Below are positions 59,026 to 64,000 of a stretch of DNA of 64,000 nt, piece by piece (position 1 is the first letter of the stretch; each line of letters starts with the position of its first letter). The translations under genes and the position numbers were made by a program. Source of the stretch: Thermoguttaceae bacterium (GTDB taxonomy: Bacteria > Planctomycetota > Planctomycetia > Pirellulales > Thermoguttaceae); contig JAGBAA010000079.1 in assembly GCA_017939795.1 (NCBI GenBank), forward strand, positions 1 to 64,000, written 5' to 3'. The notes under the pieces were generated by a model, which was not told the DNA's origin, did no database searches, and worked only from the letters and a program-made list of their open reading frames with translations.

Positions 59026-60903
59026 TCATTTTTCTTTACGCATCTCTCTTTTTTCGACTTCCGGATCCCGGACCATTTTGAAGAGCGGGCGCCCCAGATG
59101 CGGGGGCTGATTGTACCCGGTATTCTGCCAGACGACCGCCATTCGGTACACGTGGTCCGTCAAGAGGCAGTTCACTCGGCAGGAGGTCGGGATCGTGGTC
59201 GAAAAAATGTGGATCCGTGCGGGATCCTGCGCATCGGAGAGAATGATTTCTTCCCGCCAGTCGCCAAGAAAATCGGCCTGCAGATTGGGATTCGATTTCG
59301 TTCCGTTGATCGCTGCGGCCCCCTTCCTCTTTCCGAAGTCCTCGAGCCTGCCGTTTTTCCAGGATTCCACACACCCGCGGTCAAACAGCTCGTCCTGAAG
59401 GTCGCCGTCCCAATAAATGCGGAAATTCTGAGATGGACGGCGGTCGGAAAGTTTTTTTCCGTCGAGCGACCAGACTCCGTTCGAGGCGGAAGACCAGACT
59501 TCATGCCCGGGGGAATCCGGGTCAATGTCCGCCGCCATTCCGCGTCCGACGTCAAAGCCCGAACGAATGCCCCAGAGCACCTTTCCCTCTGCAGAACGCA
59601 CTTCCATGCCGTAGTCCGCCGATTTCATTTCGTGGACGGCGAAAACGCGGAGTTTTTCGTCTTCACCGTCGGCAAACAGATGGAGCGCGTCGCCGTGTCC
59701 CAGCCCGGTGCGGTACAGGACGGTCCCGTCGTCGTCCAATGCAGCGGCTCCGAAAACGATCTCATCTTTTCCATCGCCGTCCAGATCTCCGACCGCAAGA
59801 GAATGGTTTCCTTCGCCGTAAAGCCCTTCTCCCGGCGTCTCGCTTCTGTGGAACCAGCGGAGTTTCAGCATTTGGCCGTCAAAATCGAACGCCATGACGT
59901 ACGCCGCGGTATAGTACCCCCGGCAGAAGACCGCCGAGGTCCGTTTCCCGTCCAGAGAGGCGGCGCAGGCGAGAAAACGATCGCACCGGTTTCCGTAATC
60001 GTCGCCCCATCCTTCCCGGCTTTTGTCCATCCTGCGGACCGTTCGCGGAGCAGGGTAGTCGACCGTGCAGAGTGCTGCGCCGGTCAGACCGTCAAAAACG
60101 GTGAGGAATTCCGGACCGTCAAGAATACGTCCATTTTCTCTCCGGTAGTCCGCCTTGGGATCTCCGAGGATCCGTCCCAGTCCATCGATCGTTCCGTCTG
60201 CAGTTTTGCAGAGAAGTTCCGCCCTGCCGTTTCCGTCAAGATCGCAGACAAGAAACGGAGAATAATGCGCACCGGAACGGACATTTACGCCAAGATCGAC
60301 GCGCCAGAGTTTCTTTCCGTCCAGCGTGTAGGCGTCGAAGATCGTCGTGCCGGTGGATCCGTCGTGCGCATTGTCGTGCGAATTGGACGGATCCCACTTC
60401 ACGACCAGCTCAAGCCGTCCGTCTCCGTCCAGATCGGCGCAGGTCATGTCGTTGGGACGGTACCGGCAGACGCTCCCGTCCGGCATAGTCTGTTCCTCCG
60501 GCAGATCCAGCGTCAGCGTCAGAGAACCGTCCGTCCAGACATTGACCTCCGGACTGACTTCCTCACCGCACCGGACCGAGTAAACGGACTCGCCGTTCCC
60601 CTCCGGGTCGAGATAGTTCGTTCCGTGCCGAGCATCCAGAGACGCGATCGGTCTCCCATCGCGCAGGAGCGTAAAGACTGCCTCCGCGTCATCTTTCGGA
60701 AGCATTCGCCAGGACGTGAAGACTCCTTCCGGCGTCCGGATCGCGATGAGTCCCCGGTCGAAACGTTCTCCAGCCGGCACCGTTCCTGCCCCGGATGCCG
60801 TTTCAGCAGCAGGAACGGAGACCGGCAGGAAAACCAACAGAAAAACCGGGAGAAAAATCCAAACGGGGACTTTGGAAATCATTTTTTGAACGCAGCGTTT
60901 CAT
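59026..60903 (-). CDS. rhamnogalacturonan lyase, PL11-like
   Basis: A 625-residue secreted enzyme; I start at ATG 60903 with AAAGGA upstream, so a signal peptide (~1-32, ending VPAAETA) leads. Polysaccharide lyase family 11 cleaves the rhamnogalacturonan-I backbone of pectin by beta-elimination. The propeller has calcium-binding repeats DLDGDGRLEL, DLDGNGRAEL and DLDGDGKDEI, and YSPFLVCDLDG, GNHSLAVGDLDG, WDGDLQDELFDRG and FLGDWREEIIL are family blocks. No binding module. The GH16 and SGNH genes elsewhere support a polysaccharide-degrading lifestyle. It is preceded by a good promoter. Confidence 0.9.
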   Translation of the reverse strand: MKRCVQKMISKVPVWIFLPVFLLVFLPVSVPAAETASGAGTVPAGERFDRGLIAIRTPEGVFTSWRMLPKDDAEAVFTLLRDGRPIASLDARHGTNYLDPEGNGESVYSVRCGEEVSPEVNVWTDGSLTLTLDLPEEQTMPDGSVCRYRPNDMTCADLDGDGRLELVVKWDPSNSHDNAHDGSTGTTIFDAYTLDGKKLWRVDLGVNVRSGAHYSPFLVCDLDGNGRAELLCKTADGTIDGLGRILGDPKADYRRENGRILDGPEFLTVFDGLTGAALCTVDYPAPRTVRRMDKSREGWGDDYGNRCDRFLACAASLDGKRTSAVFCRGYYTAAYVMAFDFDGQMLKLRWFHRSETPGEGLYGEGNHSLAVGDLDGDGKDEIVFGAAALDDDGTVLYRTGLGHGDALHLFADGEDEKLRVFAVHEMKSADYGMEVRSAEGKVLWGIRSGFDVGRGMAADIDPDSPGHEVWSSASNGVWSLDGKKLSDRRPSQNFRIYWDGDLQDELFDRGCVESWKNGRLEDFGKRKGAAAINGTKSNPNLQADFLGDWREEIILSDAQDPARIHIFSTTIPTSCRVNCLLTDHVYRMAVVWQNTGYNQPPHLGRPLFKMVRDPEVEKREMRKEK

Positions 60904-60933
60904 GAGCGGATCCTTTCTGAATATCATCAACAG

Positions 60934-60962
60934 ATCCTACACGAAATCGCGCTGCGTGTCAA
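60934..60962 (-). promoter_or_regulatory. sigma70-type promoter for the PL11 gene
   Basis: Minus-strand TTGACA (60962-60957), 17-bp spacer, TAGGAT (60939-60934). The leader is short, about 25 nt. Confidence 0.65.
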
Positions 60963-60973
60963 GGTCTCTCTCC

Positions 60974-63169
60974 CTAAAAATCCAGGACCTGGCGTTCCAC
61001 GAAGCTCAATCCCTCTTTCATGGCAAAACTCTCAGCGGCCGACCCGCGGCTCCCCACGATCGTGAGGCTCCCGCAATCCAGGAAGGCTTTCTCTCCGATG
61101 AGTTCCACCGAATCGGGAAACGTCACGGAACCAAGTCGGAGACAGCCGGCAAACGTTCCATCTCCGACCTTCCGGATCCCATCCGGAAGCATGACGGATC
61201 CCAGCTCGCAGCAGCCGGCAAATGCACCGTCTCCAAGATGTCGGATCCCGTCAGAAAACGTGACGGACTCCAGACGCCGGCATCCGGCAAACGCGCCGCC
61301 GTCAAGCTGCCGGATCCCCGCAGGAAGCGTAACGGACTCCAGACGCCGACAGTCAGCAAATGCCTTCCCGCCGATCTTCCGCAGTCCCTGAGGCAGCTTC
61401 ACGGACTCCAGACTCAGGCAGCAGTTGAACGCATCACGCTCCAGCACGCGAAGTCCTTTGGGAAGCACCACGGACTGCAGCCGGACACATCTGGCAAACG
61501 CCCCCATGCCGATCTTCCGAAGCCCCTCTGGAAGGTTGACGCTCTGAAGTGCAATACAGTCGCTGAACGCAGAATTTCCAAGTTTCGATACGCCCCTCGA
61601 AATCACGGCCTTCCGGAGTGCCAGGCAGAAGGCGAACGCCCCGGCTCCGATCTTCCGGACATTCGCAGGGATCTTGATGGAGCGGATACCAGAGCCGGCA
61701 AAAGCCTCTTCTCCGATCTTCTGAAGCCCAGCAGGAAGCGTGACGGACCGGAGGGCCAGGCAATTCCGGAATGCCGTCGGCGCGATCTCCGTGACGCACT
61801 CCGGAATCGTGTAGCGGACGATGGGACTCTCTTCAGGAAAACGGAGGAGCGTTCTTCCGTCCGCAGAAAAAAGGATGCCGTCGATGCTCTTAAAATGCGG
61901 ATTCTCTTCCGAAACGCGGATCATCGAGAGTCCGGAAGCCGCCGACCACTGAACCGAAACCTTTCTGCCGAGCTCTTCGCCGAAATATTTCATTTTCAGC
62001 ATCCTGAAGTTTCCGAATGCACTCTTTCCAATGAACGTGACGGACGCCGGGATCCTGACGCACCGAAGGCTTCGGCACTGCAGAAATGCTTCCCGTCCGA
62101 TCCGTTTTACCGAGTCGGGCAGGCGGACCGAACAGAGTGCCGGGCATCCGTAAAATCCCCGCGCCCCAATATCCGCAACAGACTTCGGCAGCTCGATCTC
62201 CTGAAGCCGTCTGCAAAGAGCGAACGCTCCCTGATGGATGGCCGTGAGCGTCTCTGGAAACGTCACGCCGGCAAGCGTCTCTCCCATCATGAACGCCTTG
62301 GACCGAATGATTTTGACGCCGTCCGGGATCACATAGTGCGCCTCCGGCCAGGCATTCGGAAAACTGACGAGCTCTTTGCCGTCGGCCGTAAAAAGGACAC
62401 CGTCCCGGCTTTTAAAATGCGCGTTCTTTCCGAAAAGCCGGATCCGTTTCAGCTCACGGCACCCCATCGTCAGACCGTCCCCCAACGTTTCGATCGACTT
62501 TGAAAGACCGAGCAGTCCCAGTTTTCGACATTTGGCGAAGACTTTTTCCCCAAGATGGCGGACACTGTCGGGCAGCTTGACGCACCGCAGACCGCACTCC
62601 ATGAATGCGCCTTTTTCGATCGAGACCAGCGATCTGGAAAAACGGACCTGTGCGAGTTTCCCGCACCCGCCGAATGCGTACTCCCCAATATTCACGACCG
62701 AATCGGGAAATTCCACGAATTCCAGAGACTCCGCATCCGTAAACGCCATTTTCCCAATTTCCGTGACTCCATGCGGGATCGCATAGCGCACGAAGGGACT
62801 CGCCATCGGGAAACGCAGCAGCTTCCTGCCGTCCAGAGAAAAAAGGATGCCGTCAATGCTCTTAAAATGCGGATTCTTTTCCGAAACCCGGATCATCGCA
62901 AGATCTTCGCAGCATGAAAACGCATACCTGTGGATCAACGAGACGGTTTCCGGGATCTGCACGGAACGGATACCCGGCCCGAAAAATGCCATCGGACCGA
63001 TTTTCGTGACGGGCTTTCCCTGGTATTCGGCAGGAATCACGATGTCCTCCCCGCGGTCAGGCTCTGCGTATGGATCGCGTTTCGCCGGGAATCCCTCTTT
63101 CTCCGAAACATCATGGCACTTCATCAGCTCCGCATGGTCACCGTACACCGAGAACACAAATGCTTTCAT
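60974..63169 (-). CDS. BspA-like leucine-rich repeat protein
   Basis: A 731-residue protein made almost wholly of ~23-residue LRR_5 units with the core IGxxAFxxCxxLxxVxLP, for example IGEEAFAGSGIRSIKIP and IGMGAFARCVRLQSVVLP. A set of about nine units follows residue 50, then a break near 385-440 containing SIDGILFSADGR, and a second set of about eleven units. The same SIDGILFS block occurs near residue 105, suggesting internal duplication. There is no signal peptide or membrane anchor, so the cell location is unclear. BspA proteins bind host or matrix proteins; a similar role here is inference. Confidence 0.88.
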   Translation of the reverse strand: MKAFVFSVYGDHAELMKCHDVSEKEGFPAKRDPYAEPDRGEDIVIPAEYQGKPVTKIGPMAFFGPGIRSVQIPETVSLIHRYAFSCCEDLAMIRVSEKNPHFKSIDGILFSLDGRKLLRFPMASPFVRYAIPHGVTEIGKMAFTDAESLEFVEFPDSVVNIGEYAFGGCGKLAQVRFSRSLVSIEKGAFMECGLRCVKLPDSVRHLGEKVFAKCRKLGLLGLSKSIETLGDGLTMGCRELKRIRLFGKNAHFKSRDGVLFTADGKELVSFPNAWPEAHYVIPDGVKIIRSKAFMMGETLAGVTFPETLTAIHQGAFALCRRLQEIELPKSVADIGARGFYGCPALCSVRLPDSVKRIGREAFLQCRSLRCVRIPASVTFIGKSAFGNFRMLKMKYFGEELGRKVSVQWSAASGLSMIRVSEENPHFKSIDGILFSADGRTLLRFPEESPIVRYTIPECVTEIAPTAFRNCLALRSVTLPAGLQKIGEEAFAGSGIRSIKIPANVRKIGAGAFAFCLALRKAVISRGVSKLGNSAFSDCIALQSVNLPEGLRKIGMGAFARCVRLQSVVLPKGLRVLERDAFNCCLSLESVKLPQGLRKIGGKAFADCRRLESVTLPAGIRQLDGGAFAGCRRLESVTFSDGIRHLGDGAFAGCCELGSVMLPDGIRKVGDGTFAGCLRLGSVTFPDSVELIGEKAFLDCGSLTIVGSRGSAAESFAMKEGLSFVERQVLDF

Positions 63170-63786
63170 GCTTTCCCCTTCCTGATTTTATTCCAGATCC
63201 ATAAACACACCCAGATCCGCACGCTCTTTCATGCACTGCCGGCCTCCAACTGTACCGACACACTTCCCTCAATGTCCCGATCTGAAGATCCTTTGCTCAA
63301 AATCACCCTGGAAACAGCTTCAGGGAGATTCCGGCAGGAAACATTCAGGAAACATTCAGGAAACATTCAAACCGCACGGAATACACTCCGGACCGCCCCA
63401 TACCCCAAAGTACAGCACAGTCCCCTCCGCCTCACGCTGTCTGCAAAACACAGACACGCAAACCGGACCTTCAAAACAAGAGTCCAGAATCACTTTCACG
63501 GCCTCCCTGTCTTAAGAAACGGGGAAATGTCGGAAAATGACAAAAAAACAAAAAAAGTCCTCAAACGCTCTCAAGCACAAAAGGTCTTCAGAACAAAAGG
63601 ATCAAATCGAAACGATGCAGGAACAAAAGTCCTCAAAATAAATAAAGCGAAACCAGTAAAAGTAAAAAATGAAGTCAAAATACACCGGGTCTCCCTGTCG
63701 GCATGCTCCTCAAACAGCAGGCAGAGAAATTTCCTTCTACTTTCATTAAAGACAAACAGACGCAGTCCCAAAACCACGTCTGAAAA
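63170..63786. other. intergenic region with no recognised gene
   Basis: About 600 bp rich in A and C, with short dispersed repeats (GGAAACATTCA twice near 63335-63370). Open frames here have no ribosome site and poor amino-acid character. A weak hairpin at 63757-63782 may end the tRNA-Ala transcript. Confidence 0.5.
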
Positions 63787-63859
63787 TGGAGAATAGCGGG
63801 TTCGAACCGCTGACCTACTGGCTGCCAGCCAGTCGCTCTCCCAACTGAGCTAATTCCCC
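63787..63859 (-). tRNA. tRNA-Ala (GGC anticodon)
   Basis: The acceptor stem GGGGAAT pairs with ATTCTCC (one G-U), the D-arm is AGCTCAGTTGGGAGAGC, and the anticodon arm ACTGG CTGGCAG CCAGT gives GGC. The T-arm is GCGGTTCGAACCCGC and the discriminator A. No CCA is encoded. Confidence 0.95.
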
Positions 63860-63875
63860 GGTCAAGATGAAGAGG

Positions 63876-63903
63876 AGTATACCAGACTGCGGAAATTTTT
63901 CAA
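63876..63903 (-). promoter_or_regulatory. sigma70-type promoter of tRNA-Ala
   Basis: Minus-strand TTGAAA (63903-63898), 16-bp spacer, TATACT (63881-63876), 16 bases upstream of the tRNA. Confidence 0.7.
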
Positions 63904-64000
63904 GGGGGGGCAGTGCAGATTTTTTAAAAATTTTAAAATTTTTCAGAAATGCCCCAAACACTTCAAAATTCTCCAAAATCTGCCCCGATCCGCCGAAATT

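Noticed and set aside
59098-62503. Long plus-strand open frames (655 and 533 codons) over the PL11 and LRR genes
   Set aside because: They are antisense to well-supported genes and their translations are Arg/Ser-rich without motifs.

Overview
Kind of organism. This looks like a chromosomal window of moderately high GC from a Gram-negative member of the PVC group, most plausibly a planctomycete. The reasons are an SLA1 (SHD1)-type domain protein, a PmoA-like DUF6807 protein, a hydrazine-synthase-alpha-like PD40/CxxCH protein, an MqnP-like UbiA enzyme, a DUF1570-like peptidase, and many large Tat- or Sec-exported proteins. An outer membrane is implied by LptF/G and TpsB homologues. The lineage call is inference from gene content; no rRNA is present. 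PL11, GH16 and SGNH enzymes suggest use of plant or algal polysaccharides.

Layout. 1-6.1 kb: start of a Ser/Thr kinase (minus), then xseA, two unknown genes, an ABC-F ATPase and an AT-rich DUF4236/SHD1 gene that looks acquired. 6.1-14.5 kb: a remnant of a metallophosphoesterase next to an intact paralogue, a pseudouridine synthase, a gluzincin-like peptidase, a DUF6807 protein and a Ca-type P-ATPase. 14.8-27.3 kb: a repeat-rich secreted TPR protein, a large secreted protein, an envelope-lipid operon (FabH-like, LptF/G, UbiA/MqnP-like), TatD with a histidine kinase, and a TpsB-type transporter. 27.7-33.3 kb (minus): a LemA / glycerol-1-phosphate dehydrogenase / M48 protease operon and an EamA transporter. 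33.5-43.7 kb: HzsA-like cytochrome, cysK, a membrane protein, ubiE/menG, an EEP-family hydrolase, larE, an EpsC/CysE-type serine acetyltransferase and a tRNA with CAT anticodon. 44-48 kb: Fur/PerR-like regulator, GH16, SGNH hydrolase, rubrerythrin. 48-54 kb (minus): a five-gene run UbiA / radical SAM / lipid kinase / ThiL-like / SDR that resembles an uncharacterised prenyl-lipid pathway. 54-64 kb: a Na+:amino-acid symporter behind a glycine riboswitch, a His-rich LarC, leuD, a PL11 rhamnogalacturonan lyase, a BspA-like LRR protein and tRNA-Ala(GGC).

How things fit. Cysteine synthesis (cysK plus serine acetyltransferase), menaquinone (MqnP-like UbiA plus UbiE/MenG) and the nickel-pincer cofactor (LarE plus LarC) are each represented by genes scattered through the window. 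Two non-genic themes stand out. One is a dispersed ~190-260 bp repeat, found five times and always at gene 3' ends, with a stem-loop that shows compensatory base changes between copies. The other is abundant short tandem repeats in leaders, intergenic DNA and exported proteins. Promoters are recognisable sigma70-type hexamers, several sharing a CTTGACTTT -35 region and a GG before the -10.
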